This document shows positions 12,024 through 26,500 of a stretch of DNA of 64,000 bases, in pieces. Each line of letters starts with the position of its first letter. Within the stretch, counting starts at the first letter, position 1. The stretch is from Heligmosomoides polygyrus polygyrus. Lineage: Eukaryota > Nematoda > Chromadorea > Rhabditida > Heligmosomidae. Both the position numbers and the translations under genes were made by a program. The stretch lies in contig OX377206.1 of assembly GCA_947396885.1 (NCBI GenBank), positions 47,227,631 through 47,291,630 of the forward strand, written 5' to 3'. Under the pieces are notes generated by a model. The model had not been told where the DNA came from. It did no database searches and was given only the letters and a program-made list of their open reading frames with translations.

Positions 12024-15000
12024 TGGACGACTTCTGCTGTACCTACTCTGAATCCCTATGCATGTTTGACGACGTCTGCGACGCGTCTTCTGAATCCTGA
12101 TGCAGGTTTGGCGACGACTGCTGCACGTCTCTTAAATCCCAATGTTCGCTGGACGACGTATTCGGCACATATTTGAATCACGACGCATGTTTGATAACGT
12201 CTTCGACACGTCTTCTGAATCCCGATGCAGGTTTGGGGACGACTGCAGCAGGGTTCTTGATTCCCAGTGTTTGCTGGACGACGAATTCGGCACATATTTG
12301 AATCACGACGCATGTTTGATAACGTCTTCGACACGTATTCTGAATCCCGATGCTGGTTTGGCGACGACTGCAGCAGGATTCTTGATTCCCAGTATTTGCT
12401 GGACGACGAATTCGGCACATATTCTGAACCCCGATGCAAGTTTGACGACGTCTGCGACACGTTTCTTGAATCTCATTGTTTGTTGGACAACGTCTGCGGC
12501 ACATACTCTGAAACCCAACCTTCGCTGGACGACGAATTCGGCACATATTCTAAATCCAGACGCATGTTTGATAACGTCTGCGACACGCCTTCTGAATACA
12601 GGTGCAGGTTTGGCGACGGCTGCGGCAGGATTCTTGATTCCCAGTGTTTGCTGGACGACGTATTCGGCACATATTTGAATCACGACGCATGTTTGATAAC
12701 GTCTTCGACACGTCTTCTGAATCCCGATGCTGGTTTGGCGACGACTGCAGCAGGATTCTTGATTCCCAGTATTTGCTGGACGACGAATTCGGCACATATT
12801 TGAATCACGACGCATGTTTGATAACGTCTTCGACACGTATTCTGAATCCCGATGCAGGTTTGGCGACGACTGCGGCACGTCTCTTAAATCCCAATGTTCG
12901 CTGGACGACGTATTCGGCACATATTCTGAACCCCGATGCATGCTTGACGACGTCTGCGACACGTTTCTCGAATATCATCGTTTGCTGGACAACGTCTGCG
13001 GCACATACTCTGAAACCCAACGTTCGCTGGACGACGAATTCGGCACATATTCTGAATCCAGACGCATGTTTGATAACGTCTGCGACGCGTCTTCTGAATC
13101 CTGATGCAGGTTTGGCGACGACTGCTGCACGTCTCTTAAATCCCAATGTTCGCTGGACGACGTATTCGGCACATATTTGAATCACGACGCATGTTTGATA
13201 ACGTCTTCGACACGTCTTCTGAATCCCGATGCTGGTTTGGCGACGACTGCGGCAGGATTCTTGAATCCCAATATTTGCTTGATGACGAATTCGGCACATA
13301 TTCTGAATCCCGATGCATGTTTTACGACGTATTCGGCACATATTCTGAACCCCGATGCATGCTTGACGACGTCTGCGACGCGTCTTCTGAATCCTGATGC
13401 AGGTTTGGCGACGACTGCTGCACGTCTCTTAAATCCCAATGTTCGCTGGACGACGTATTCGGCACATATTCTGAACCCCGATGCATGCTTGACGACGTCT
13501 GCGACACGTTTCTCGAATATCATCGTTTGCTGGACAACGTCTGCGGCACATACTCTGAAACCCAACGTTCGCTGGACGACGAATTCGGCACATATTCTGA
13601 ATCCAGACGCATGTTTGATAACGTCTGCGACGCGTCTTCTGAATCCTGATGCAGGTTTGGCGACGACTGCTGCACGTCTCTTAAATCCCAATGTTCGCTG
13701 GACGACGTATTCGGCACATATTTGAATCACGACACATGTTTGATAACGTCTTCGACACGTCTTCTGAATCCCGATGCAGGTTTGGCGACGACTGCGGCAC
13801 TTCTCTTTAATCCCTTCGTTTGATGGACGACTTCTGCTGCACCTACTCTGAATCCCTATGCATGTTTGACGACGTCTTCGACACGTCTTCTGAATCCTGA
13901 TGCAGGTTTGGCGACGACTGCTGCACGTCTCTTAAATCCCAATGTTCGCTGGACGACGTATTCGGCACATATTTGAATCACGACGCATGTTTGATAACGT
14001 CTTCGACACGTCTTCTGAATCCCGATGCTGGTTTGGCGACGACTGCGGCAGGATTCTTGAATCCCAATATTTGCTTGATGACGAATTCGGCACATATTCT
14101 GAATCCCGATGCATGTTTTACGACGTATTCGGCACATATTCTGAACCCCGATGCATGCTTGACGACGTCTGCGACGCGTCTTCTGAATCCTGATGCAGGT
14201 TTGGCGACGACTGCTGCACGTCTCTTAAATCCCAATGTTCGCTGGACGACGTATTCGGCACATATTCTGAACCCCGATGCATGCTTGACGACGTCTGCGA
14301 CACGTTTCTCGAATATCATCGTTTGCTGGACAACGTCTGCGGCACATACTCTGAAACCCAACGTTCGCTGGACGACGAATTCGGCACATATTCTGAATCC
14401 AGACGCATGTTTGATAACGTCTGCGACGCGTCTTCTGAATCCTGATGCAGGTATGGCGACGACTGCTGCACGTCTCTTAAATCCCAATGTTCGCTGGACG
14501 ACGTATTCGGCACATATTTGAATCACGACACATGTTTGATAACGTCTTCGACACGTCTTCTGAATCCCGATGCAGGTTTGGCGACGACTGCAGCAGGGTT
14601 CTTGATTCCCAGTGTTTGCTGGACGACGAATTCGGCACATATTTGAATCACGACGCATGTTTTACGACGTATTCGGCACATATTCTGAACCCCGATGCAT
14701 GCTTGACGACGTCTGCGACGCGTCTTCTGAATCCTGATGCAGGTTTGGCGACGACTGCTGCACGTCTCTTAAATCCCAATGTTCGCTGGACGACGTATTC
14801 GGCACATATTCTGAACCCCGATGCATGCTTGACGACGTCTGCGACACGTTTCTCGAATATCATCGTTTGCTGGACAACGTCTGCGGCACATACTCTGAAA
14901 CCCAACGTTCGCTGGACGACGAATTCGGCACATATTCTGAATCCAGACGCATGTTTGATAACGTCTGCGACGCGTCTTCTGAATCCTGATGCAGGTTTGG

Positions 15001-18000
15001 CGACGACTGCTGCACGTCTCTTAAATCCCAATGTTCGCTGGACGACGTATTCGGCACATATTTGAATCACGACACATGTTTGATAACGTCTTCGACACGT
15101 CTTCTGAATCCCGATGCAGGTTTGGCGACGACTGCAGCAGGGTTCTTGATTCCCAGTGTTTGCTGGACGACGAATTCGGCACATATTTGAATCACGACGC
15201 ATGTCTGATAACGTCTTCGACACGTCTTCTGAATCCCGATGCTGGTTTGGCGACGACTGCAGCAGGATTCTTGATTCCCAGTGTTTGCTGGACGACGAAT
15301 TCGGCACATATTTGAAACACGACGCATGTTTGATAACGTCTTCGACACGTATTCTGAATCCCGATGCAGGTTTGGCGACGACTGCGGCACTTCTCTTTAA
15401 TCCCTTCGTTTGATGGACGACTTCTGCTGTACCTACTCTGAATCCCTATGCATGTTTGACGACGTCTGCGACGCGTCTTCTGAATCCTGATGCAGGTTTG
15501 GCGACGACTGCTGCACGTCTCTTAAATCCCAATGTTCGCTGGACGACGTATTCGGCACATATTTGAATCACGACACATGTTTGATAACGTCTTCGACACG
15601 TCTTCTGAATCCCGATGCAGGTTTGGCGACGACTGCAGCAGTGTTCTTGATTCCCAGTGTTTGCTGGACGACGAATTCGGCACATATTTGAATCACGACG
15701 CATGTCTGATAACGTCTTCGACACGTCTTCTGAATCCCGATGCTGGTTTGGCGACGACTGCAGCAGGATTCTTGATTCCCAGTGTTTGCTGGACGACGAA
15801 TTCGGCACATATTTGAATCACGACGCAGGTTTGATAACGTCTTCGACACGTATTCTGAATCCCGATGCAGGTTTGGCGACGACTGCGGCACTTCTCTTTA
15901 ATCCCTTCGTTTGATGGACGACTTCTGCTGTACCTACTCTGAATCCCTATGCATGTTTGACGACGTCTGCGACGCGTCTTCTGAATCCTGATGCAGGTTT
16001 GGCGACGACTGCTGCACGTCTCTTAAATCCCAATGTTCGCTGGACGACGTATTCGGCACATATTTGAATCACGACGCATGTTTGATAACGTCTTCGACAC
16101 GTCTTCTGAATCCCGATGCAGGTTTGGGGACGACTGCAGCAGGGTTCTTGATTCCCAGTGTTTGCTGGACGACGAATTCGGCACATATTTGAATCACGAC
16201 GCATGTTTGATAACGTCTTCGACACGTATTCTGAATCCCGATGCTGGTTTGGCGACGACTGCAGCAGGATTCTTGATTCCCAGTATTTGCTGGACGACGA
16301 ATTCGGCACATATTCTGAACCCCGATGCAAGTTTGACGACGTCTGCGACACGTTTCTTGAATCTCATTGTTTGTTGGACAACGTCTGCGGCACATACTCT
16401 GAAACCCAACCTTCGCTGGACGACGAATTCGGCACATATTCTGAATCCAGACGCATGTTTGATAACGTCTGCGACACGCCTTCTGAATACAGGTGCAGGT
16501 TTGGCGACGGCTGCGGCAGGATTCTTGATTCCCAGTGTTTGCTGGACGACGTATTCGGCACATATTTGAATCACGACGCATGTTTGATAACGTCTTCGAC
16601 ACGTATTCTGAATCCCGATGCTGGTTTGGCGACGACTGCGGCAGGATTCTTGAATCCCAATATTTGCTTGATGACGAATTCGGCACATATTCTGAATCCC
16701 GATGCATGTTTTACGACGTATTCGGCACATATTCTGAACCCCGATGCATGCTTGACGACGTCTGCGACGCGTCTTCTGAATCCTGATGCAGGTTTGGCGA
16801 CGACTGCTGCACGTCTCTTAAATCCCAATGTTCGCTGGACGACGTATTCGGCACATATTCTGAACCCCGATGCATGCTTGACGACGTCTGCGACACGTTT
16901 CTCGAATATCATCGTTTGCTGGACAACGTCTGCGGCACATACTCTGAAACCCAACGTTCGCTGGACGACGAATTCGGCACATATTCTGAATCCAGACGCA
17001 TGTTTGATAACGTCTGCGACGCGTCTTCTGAATCCTGATGCAGGTTTGGCGACGACTGCTGCACGTCTCTTAAATCCCAATGTTCGCTGGACGACGTATT
17101 CGGCACATATTTGAATCACGACACATGTTTGATAACGTCTTCGACACGTCTTCTGAATCCCGATGCAGGTTTGGCGACGACTGCGGCACTTCTCTTTAAT
17201 CCCTTCGTTTGATGGACGACTTCTGCTGCACCTACTCTGAATCCCTATGCATGTTTGACGACGTCTTCGACACGTCTTCTGAATCCTGATGCAGGTTTGG
17301 CGACGACTGCTGCACGTCTCTTAAATCCCAATGTTCGCTGGACGACGTATTCGGCACATATTTGAATCACGACGCATGTTTGATAACGTCTTCGACACGT
17401 CTTCTGAATCCCGATGCTGGTTTGGCGACGACTGCGGCAGGATTCTTGAATCCCAATATTTGCTTGATGACGAATTCGGCACATATTCTGAATCCCGATG
17501 CATGTTTTACGACGTATTCGGCACATATTCTGAACCCCGATGCATGCTTGACGACGTCTGCGACGCGTCTTCTGAATCCTGATGCAGGTTTGGCGACGAC
17601 TGCTGCACGTCTCTTAAATCCCAATGTTCGCTGGACGACGTATTCGGCACATATTCTGAACCCCGATGCATGCTTGACGACGTCTGCGACACGTTTCTCG
17701 AATATCATCGTTTGCTGGACAACGTCTGCGGCACATACTCTGAAACCCAACGTTCGCTGGACGACGAATTCGGCACATATTCTGAATCCAGACGCATGTT
17801 TGATAACGTCTGCGACGCGTCTTCTGAATCCTGATGCAGGTATGGCGACGACTGCTGCACGTCTCTTAAATCCCAATGTTCGCTGGACGACGTATTCGGC
17901 ACATATTTGAATCACGACACATGTTTGATAACGTCTTCGACACGTCTTCTGAATCCCGATGCAGGTTTGGCGACGACTGCAGCAGGGTTCTTGATTCCCA

Positions 18001-18258
18001 GTGTTTGCTGGACGACGAATTCGGCACATATTTGAATCACGACGCATGTCTGATAACGTCTTCGACACGTCTTCTGAATCCCGATGCTGGTTTGGCGACG
18101 ACTGCAGCAGGATTCTTGATTCCCAGTGTTTGCTGGACGACGAATTCGGCACATATTTGAAACACGACGCATGTTTGATAACGTCTTCGACACGTATTCT
18201 GAATCCCGATGCAGGTTTGGCGACGACTGCGGCACTTCTCTTTAATCCCTTCGTTTGA
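12024..18258. repeat. Array domain II: segment duplicated at 3,891 bp lag
   Basis: About 11,640-12,660 matches 15,530-16,550 at a lag of 3,891 bp. Shared variants include GTTTGGGGACGAC (12,231-12,240 and the matching site near 16,126) and CCAACCTTCGCTGG. The two copies diverge after about 12,670 and 16,560, where different higher-order blocks follow. One difference inside the copies is ATTCTAAATCCAGACG near 12,547 against ATTCTGAATCCAGACG in the second copy. Confidence 0.83.
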
Positions 18259-18759
18259 TGGACGACTTCTGCTGTACCTACTCTGAATCCCTATGCATGT
18301 TTGACGACGTCTGCGACGCGTCTTCTGAATCCTGATGCAGGTTTGGCGACGACTGCTGCACGTCTCTTAAATCCCAATGTTCGCTGGACGACGTATTCGG
18401 CACATATTTGAATCACGACACATGTTTGATAACGTCTTCGACACGTCTTCTGAATCCCGATGCAGGTTTGGCGACGACTGCAGCAGTGTTCTTGATTCCC
18501 AGTGTTTGCTGGACGACGAATTCGGCACATATTTGAATCACGACGCATGTCTGATAACGTCTTCGACACGTCTTCTGAATCCCGATGCTGGTTTGGCGAC
18601 GACTGCAGCAGGATTCTTGATTCCCAGTGTTTGCTGGACGACGAATTCGGCACATATTTGAATCACGACGCAGGTTTGATAACGTCTTCGACACGTATTC
18701 TGAATCCCGATGCAGGTTTGGCGACGACTGCGGCACTTCTCTTTAATCCCTTCGTTTGA
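18259..18759. repeat. T block: 501 bp higher-order unit, eight copies
   Basis: The T block is a 501 bp interval ending at an M unit. It carries two linked variants: GCAGTGTTCTTG (elsewhere GCAGGGTTCTTG) and, about 180 bp later, CACGACGCAGGTTTG (elsewhere CACGACGCATGTTTG). Copies are at 11,523-12,023, 15,414-15,914, 18,259-18,759, 20,475-20,975, 26,000-26,500, 29,341-29,841, 29,842-30,342 and 33,183-33,683. The copy at 29,842 has a further private A to C change at 30,255. The constant linkage of both variants shows that the block moves as a unit. Confidence 0.88.
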
Positions 18760-19554
18760 TGGACGACTTCTGCTGTACCTACTCTGAATCCCTATGCATG
18801 TTTGACGACGTCTGCGACGCGTCTTCTGAATCCTGATGCAGGTTTGGCGACGACTGCTGCACGTCTCTTAAATCCCAATGTTCGCTGGACGACGTATTCG
18901 GCACATATTTGAATCACGACGCATGTTTGATAACGTCTTCGACACGTCTTCTGAATCCCGATGCAGGTTTGGGGACGACTGCAGCAGGGTTCTTGATTCC
19001 CAGTGTTTGCTGGACGACGAATTCGGCACATATTTGAATCACGACGCATGTCTGATAACGTCTTCGACACGCCTTCTGAATCCCGATGCTAGTTTGGCGA
19101 CGACTGCGGCAGGATTCTTGAATCCCAATATTTGCTTGATGACGAATTCGGCACATGTTCTGAATGACGATGCATGTTTTACGACGTATTCGGCACATAT
19201 TCTGAACCCCGATGCAAGTTTGACGACGTCTGCGACACGTTTCTTGAATCTCATTGTTTGTTGGACAACGTCTGCGGCACATACTCTGAAACCCAACCTT
19301 CGCTGGACGACGAATTCGGCACATATTCTGAATCCAGACGCATGTTTGATAACGTCTGCGACACGCCTTCTGAATACAGGTGCAGGTTTGGCGACGGCTG
19401 CGGCAGGATTCTTGATTCCCAGTGTTTGCTGGACGACGTATTCGGCACATATTTGAATCACGACGCATGTTTGATAACGTCTTCGACACGTCTTCTGAAT
19501 CCCGATGCAGGTTTGGCGACGACTGCGGCACTTCTCTTTAATCCCTTCGTTTGA
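18760..19554. repeat. P block: 795 bp higher-order unit, five copies
   Basis: The P block is the 795 bp interval following a T block and ending at the next M unit. Copies are at 18,760-19,554, 20,976-21,770, 26,501-27,295, 30,343-31,137 and 33,684-34,478, all exactly 795 bp. Diagnostic variants are GTTTGGGGACGAC, GATGCTAGTTTGG, GCACATGTTCTGAATGACG and CCAACCTTCGCTGG. A related but incomplete form carrying only the first and last of these occurs at about 12,200-12,660 and 16,090-16,550, and may be the source. Confidence 0.87.
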
Positions 19555-22500
19555 TGGACGACTTCTGCTGCACCTACTCTGAATCCCTATGCATGTTTGA
19601 CGACGTCTGCGACGCGTCTTCTGAATCCTGATGCAGGTTTGGCGACGACTGCTGCACGTCTCTTAAATCCCAATGTTCGCTGGACGACGTATTCGGCACA
19701 TATTTGAATCACGACGCATGTTTGATAACGTCTTCGACACGTCTTCTGATTCCCGATGCTCTTTTGGCGACGACTGCGGCAGGATTCTTGAATCCCAATA
19801 TTTGCTTGATGACGAATTCGGCACATATTCTGAATCCCGATGCATGTTTTACGACGTATTCGGCACATATTCTGAACCCCGATGCATGCTTGACGACGTC
19901 TGCGGCACGTTTCTCGAATATCATCGTTTGCTGGACAACGTCTGCGGCACATACTCTGAAACCCAACGTTCGCTGGACGACGAATTCGGCACATATTCTG
20001 AATCCAGACGCATGTTTGATAACGTCTGCGACGCGTCTTCTGAATCCTGATGCAGGTTTGGCGACGACTGCTGCACGTCTCTTAAATCCCAATGTTCGCT
20101 GGACGACGTATTCGGCACATATTTGAATCACGACACATGTTTGATAACGTCTTCGACACGTCTTCTGAATCCCGATGCAGGTTTGGCGACGACTGCAGCA
20201 GGGTTCTTGATTCCCAGTGTTTGCTGGACGACGAATTCGGCACATATTTGAATCACGACGCATGTCTGATAACGTCTTCGACACGTCTTCTGAATCCCGA
20301 TGCTGGTTTGGCGACGACTGCAGCAGGATTCTTGATTCCCAGTGTTTGCTGGACGACGAATTCGGCACATATTTGAAACACGACGCATGTTTGATAACGT
20401 CTTCGACACGTATTCTGAATCCCGATGCAGGTTTGGCGACGACTGCGGCACTTCTCTTTAATCCCTTCGTTTGATGGACGACTTCTGCTGTACCTACTCT
20501 GAATCCCTATGCATGTTTGACGACGTCTGCGACGCGTCTTCTGAATCCTGATGCAGGTTTGGCGACGACTGCTGCACGTCTCTTAAATCCCAATGTTCGC
20601 TGGACGACGTATTCGGCACATATTTGAATCACGACACATGTTTGATAACGTCTTCGACACGTCTTCTGAATCCCGATGCAGGTTTGGCGACGACTGCAGC
20701 AGTGTTCTTGATTCCCAGTGTTTGCTGGACGACGAATTCGGCACATATTTGAATCACGACGCATGTCTGATAACGTCTTCGACACGTCTTCTGAATCCCG
20801 ATGCTGGTTTGGCGACGACTGCAGCAGGATTCTTGATTCCCAGTGTTTGCTGGACGACGAATTCGGCACATATTTGAATCACGACGCAGGTTTGATAACG
20901 TCTTCGACACGTATTCTGAATCCCGATGCAGGTTTGGCGACGACTGCGGCACTTCTCTTTAATCCCTTCGTTTGATGGACGACTTCTGCTGTACCTACTC
21001 TGAATCCCTATGCATGTTTGACGACGTCTGCGACGCGTCTTCTGAATCCTGATGCAGGTTTGGCGACGACTGCTGCACGTCTCTTAAATCCCAATGTTCG
21101 CTGGACGACGTATTCGGCACATATTTGAATCACGACGCATGTTTGATAACGTCTTCGACACGTCTTCTGAATCCCGATGCAGGTTTGGGGACGACTGCAG
21201 CAGGGTTCTTGATTCCCAGTGTTTGCTGGACGACGAATTCGGCACATATTTGAATCACGACGCATGTCTGATAACGTCTTCGACACGCCTTCTGAATCCC
21301 GATGCTAGTTTGGCGACGACTGCGGCAGGATTCTTGAATCCCAATATTTGCTTGATGACGAATTCGGCACATGTTCTGAATGACGATGCATGTTTTACGA
21401 CGTATTCGGCACATATTCTGAACCCCGATGCAAGTTTGACGACGTCTGCGACACGTTTCTTGAATCTCATTGTTTGTTGGACAACGTCTGCGGCACATAC
21501 TCTGAAACCCAACCTTCGCTGGACGACGAATTCGGCACATATTCTGAATCCAGACGCATGTTTGATAACGTCTGCGACACGCCTTCTGAATACAGGTGCA
21601 GGTTTGGCGACGGCTGCGGCAGGATTCTTGATTCCCAGTGTTTGCTGGACGACGTATTCGGCACATATTTGAATCACGACGCATGTTTGATAACGTCTTC
21701 GACACGTCTTCTGAATCCCGATGCAGGTTTGGCGACGACTGCGGCACTTCTCTTTAATCCCTTCGTTTGATGGACGACTTCTGCTGCACCTACTCTGAAT
21801 CCCTATGCATGTTTGACGACGTCTGCGACGCGTCTTCTGAATCCTGATGCAGGTTTGGCGACGACTGCTGCACGTCTCTTAAATCCCAATGTTCGCTGGA
21901 CGACGTATTCGGCACATATTTGAATCACGACGCATGTTTGATAACGTCTTCGACACGTCTTCTGAATCCCGATGCTCTTTTGGCGACGACTGCGGCAGGA
22001 TTCTTGAATCCCAATATTTGCTTGATGACGAATTCGGCACATATTCTGAATCCCGATGCATGTTTTACGACGTATTCGGCACATATTCTGAACCCCGATG
22101 CATGCTTGACGACGTCTGCGGCACGTTTCTCGAATATCATCGTTTGCTGGACAACGTCTGCGGCACATACTCTGAAACCCAACGTTCGCTGGACGACGAA
22201 TTCGGCACATATTCTGAATCCAGACGCATGTTTGATAACGTCTGCGACGCGTCTTCTGAATCCTGATGCAGGTTTGGCGACGACTGCTGCACGTCTCTTA
22301 AATCCCAATGTTCGCTGGACGACGTATTCGGCACATATTTGAATCACGACACATGTTTGATAACGTCTTCGACACGTCTTCTGAATCCCGATGCAGGTTT
22401 GGCGACGACTGCAGCAGGGTTCTTGATTCCCAGTGTTTGCTGGACGACGAATTCGGCACATATTTGAATCACGACGCATGTCTGATAACGTCTTCGACAC

Positions 22501-22565
22501 GTATTCTGAATCCCGATGCAGGTTTGGCGACGACTGCGGCACTTCTCTTTAATCCCTTCGTTTGA

Positions 22566-25500
22566 TGGACGACTTCTGCTGTACCTACTCTGAATCCCTA
22601 TGCATGTTTGACGACGTCTGCGACGCGTCTTCTGAATCCTGATGCAGGTTTGGCGACGACTGCTGCACGTCTCTTAAATCCCAATGTTCGCTGGACGACG
22701 TATTCGGCACATATTTGAATCACGACACATGTTTGATAACGTCTTCGACACGTCTTCTGAATCCCGATGCAGGTTTGGCGACGACTGCGGCACTTCTCTT
22801 TAATCCCTTCGTTTGATGGACGACTTCTGCTGCACCTACTCTGAATCCCTATGCATGTTTGACGACGTCTGCGACGCGTCTTCTGAATCCTGATGCAGGT
22901 TTGGCGACGACTGCTGCACGTCTCTTAAATCCCAATGTTCGCTGGACGACGTATTCGGCACATATTTAAATCACGACGCATGTTTGATAACGTCTTCGAC
23001 ACGTCTTTTGAATCCCGATGCTGGTTTGGCGACGACTGCGGCAGGATTCTTGAATCCCAATATTTGCTTGATGACGAATTCGGCACATATTCTGAATCCC
23101 GATGCATGTTTTACGACGTATTCGGCACATATTCTGAACCCCGATGCATGCTTGACGACGTCTGCGACACGTTTCTCGAATATCATCGTTTGCTGGACAA
23201 CGTCTGCGGCACATACTCTGAAACCCAACGTTCGCTGGACGACGAATTCGGCACATATTCTGAATCCAGACGCATGTTTGATAACGTCTGCGACGCGTCT
23301 TCTGAATCCTGATGCAGGTTTGGCGACGACTGCTGCACGTCTCTTAAATCCCAATGTTCGCTGGACGACGAATTCGGCACATATTCTGAATCCAGACGCA
23401 TGTTTGATAACGTCTGCGACGCGTCTTCTGAATCCTGATGCAGGTTTGGCGACGACTGCTGCACGTCTCTTAAATCCCAATGTTCGCTGGACGACGTATT
23501 CGGCACATATTTGAATCACGACGCATGTTTGATAACGTCTTCGACACGTCTTCTGAATCCCGATGCTGGTTTGGCGACGACTGCGGCAGGATTCTTGAAT
23601 CCCAATATTTGCTTGATGACGAATTCGGCACATATTCTGAATCCCGATGCATGTTTTACGACGTATTCGGCACATATTCTGAACCCCGATGCATGCTTGA
23701 CGACGTCTGCGACGCGTCTTCTGAATCCTGATGCAGGTTTGGCGACGACTGCTGCACGTCTCTTAAATCCCAATGTTCGCTGGACGACGTATTCGGCACA
23801 TATTCTGAACCCCGATGCATGCTTGACGACGTCTGCGACACGTTTCTCGAATATCATCGTTTGCTGGACAACGTCTGCGGCACATACTCTGAAACCCAAC
23901 GTTCGCTGGACGACGAATTCGGCACATATTCTGAATCCAGACGCATGTTTGATAACGTCTGCGACGCGTCTTCTGAATCCTGATGCAGGTTTGGCGACGA
24001 CTGCTGCACGTCTCTTAAATCCCAATGTTCGCTGGACGACGTATTCGGCACATATTTGAATCACGACACATGTTTGATAACGTCTTCGACACGTCTTCTG
24101 AATCCCGATGCAGGTTTGGCGACGACTGCGGCACTTCTCTTTAATCCCTTCGTTTGATGGACGACTTCTGCTGCACCTACTCTGAATCCCTATGCATGTT
24201 TGACGACGTCTTCGACACGTCTTCTGAATCCTGATGCAGGTTGGGCGACGACTGCTGCACGTCTCTTAAATCCCAATGTTCGCTGGACGACGTATTCGGC
24301 ACATATTTGAATCACGACGCATGTTTGATAACGTCTTCGACACGTCTTCTGAATCCCGATGCTGGTTTGGCGACGACTGCGGCAGGATTCTTGAATCCCA
24401 ATATTTGCTTGATGACGAATTCGGCACATATTCTGAATCCCGATGCATGTTTTACGACGTATTCGGCACATATTCTGAACCCCGATGCATGCTTGACGAC
24501 GTCTGCGACGCGTCTTCTGAATCCTGATGCAGGTTTGGCGACGACTGCTGCACGTCTCTTAAATCCCAATGTTCGCTGGACGACGTATTCGGCACATATT
24601 CTGAACCCCGATGCATGCTTGACGACGTCTGCGACACGTTTCTCGAATATCATCGTTTGCTGGACAACGTCTGCGGCACATACTCTGAAACCCAACGTTC
24701 GCTGGACGACGAATTCGGCACATATTCTGAATCCAGACGCATGTTTGATAACGTCTGCGACGCGTCTTCTGAATCCTGATGCAGGTTTGGCGACGACTGC
24801 TGCACGTCTCTTAAATCCCAATGTTCGCTGGACGACGTATTCGGCACATATTTGAATCACGACACATGTTTGATAACGTCTTCGACACGTCTTCTGAATC
24901 CCGATGCAGGTTTGGCGACGACTGCGGCACTTCTCTTTAATCCCTTCGTTTGATGGACGACTTCTGCTGCACCTACTCTGAATCCCTATGCATGTTTGAC
25001 GACGTCTTCGACACGTCTTCTGAATCCTGATGCAGGTTTGGCGACGACTGCTGCACGTCTCTTAAATCCCAATGTTCGCTGGACGACGTATTCGGCACAT
25101 ATTTGAATCACGACGCATGTTTGATAACGTCTTCGACACGTCTTCTGAATCCCGATGCTGGTTTGGCGACGACTGCGGCAGGATTCTTGAATCCCAATAT
25201 TTGCTTGATGACGAATTCGGCACATATTCTGAATCCCGATGCATGTTTTACGACGTATTCGGCACATATTCTGAACCCCGATGCATGCTTGACGACGTCT
25301 GCGACGCGTCTTCTGAATCCTGATGCAGGTTTGGCGACGACTGCTGCACGTCTCTTAAATCCCAATGTTCGCTGGACGACGTATTCGGCACATATTCTGA
25401 ACCCCGATGCATGCTTGACGACGTCTGCGACACGTTTCTCGAATATCATCGTTTGCTGGACAACGTCTGCGGCACATACTCTGAAACCCAACGTTCGCTG

Positions 25501-26500
25501 GACGACGAATTCGGCACATATTCTGAATCCAGACGCATGTTTGATAACGTCTGCGACGCGTCTTCTGAATCCTGATGCAGGTATGGCGACGACTGCTGCA
25601 CGTCTCTTAAATCCCAATGTTCGCTGGACGACGTATTCGGCACATATTTGAATCACGACACATGTTTGATAACGTCTTCGACACGTCTTCTGAATCCCGA
25701 TGCAGGTTTGGCGACGACTGCAGCAGGGTTCTTGATTCCCAGTGTTTGCTGGACGACGAATTCGGCACATATTTGAATCACGACGCATGTCTGATAACGT
25801 CTTCGACACGTCTTCTGAATCCCGATGCTGGTTTGGCGACGACTGCAGCAGGATTCTTGATTCCCAGTGTTTGCTGGACGACGAATTCGGCACATATTTG
25901 AAACACGACGCATGTTTGATAACGTCTTCGACACGTATTCTGAATCCCGATGCAGGTTTGGCGACGACTGCGGCACTTCTCTTTAATCCCTTCGTTTGAT
26001 GGACGACTTCTGCTGTACCTACTCTGAATCCCTATGCATGTTTGACGACGTCTGCGACGCGTCTTCTGAATCCTGATGCAGGTTTGGCGACGACTGCTGC
26101 ACGTCTCTTAAATCCCAATGTTCGCTGGACGACGTATTCGGCACATATTTGAATCACGACACATGTTTGATAACGTCTTCGACACGTCTTCTGAATCCCG
26201 ATGCAGGTTTGGCGACGACTGCAGCAGTGTTCTTGATTCCCAGTGTTTGCTGGACGACGAATTCGGCACATATTTGAATCACGACGCATGTCTGATAACG
26301 TCTTCGACACGTCTTCTGAATCCCGATGCTGGTTTGGCGACGACTGCAGCAGGATTCTTGATTCCCAGTGTTTGCTGGACGACGAATTCGGCACATATTT
26401 GAATCACGACGCAGGTTTGATAACGTCTTCGACACGTATTCTGAATCCCGATGCAGGTTTGGCGACGACTGCGGCACTTCTCTTTAATCCCTTCGTTTGA
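22566..26500. repeat. Array domain IV: 796 bp higher-order period and a 126 bp duplication
   Basis: Blocks starting near 23,480, 24,276 and 25,072 repeat at 796 bp (19 monomers with two 41 bp units). At about 23,240-23,490 a single trimer (class c, a, b; 126 bp) is directly duplicated, lengthening that copy. The block at 22,935 carries CACATATTTAAATCACG where almost all others have CACATATTTGAATCACG, and CGTCTTTTGAATCCC. The same pair of changes reappears at 35,767 and 36,936, so those three blocks share descent. Confidence 0.83.
23240..23490. repeat. Direct 126 bp duplication of one trimer
   Basis: The stretch with CGCTGGACGACGAATTCGG, the class a unit with CCAGACGCATG and the class b unit with TCCTGATGCAGG occurs twice in immediate succession at a 126 bp lag. 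In related blocks elsewhere, such as 22,220 or 24,710, it occurs once. This is a one-trimer expansion with no other change. Confidence 0.85.

Larger units (their letters stand above)
18259..22565. repeat. Array domain III: tandem pair with 2,216 bp lag
   Basis: Units from about 17,880 to 20,090 repeat from about 20,096 to 22,300 at a lag of 2,216 bp (53 monomers). Each copy contains an N-type 501 bp block, a T block, a P block and then a tail. A private difference between the copies is GATTCCCGATGCTCTTTTGG at about 19,748 against GAATCCCGATGCTCTTTTGG at about 21,964. The second copy ends early at the M unit at 22,565, about three monomers short of the corresponding point in the first. Confidence 0.85.

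Noticed and set aside
22566..22816. Insertion sequence or transposon between closely spaced M units
   Set aside because: The 251 bp interval is six ordinary monomers. There are no terminal inverted repeats, target duplications or transposase.
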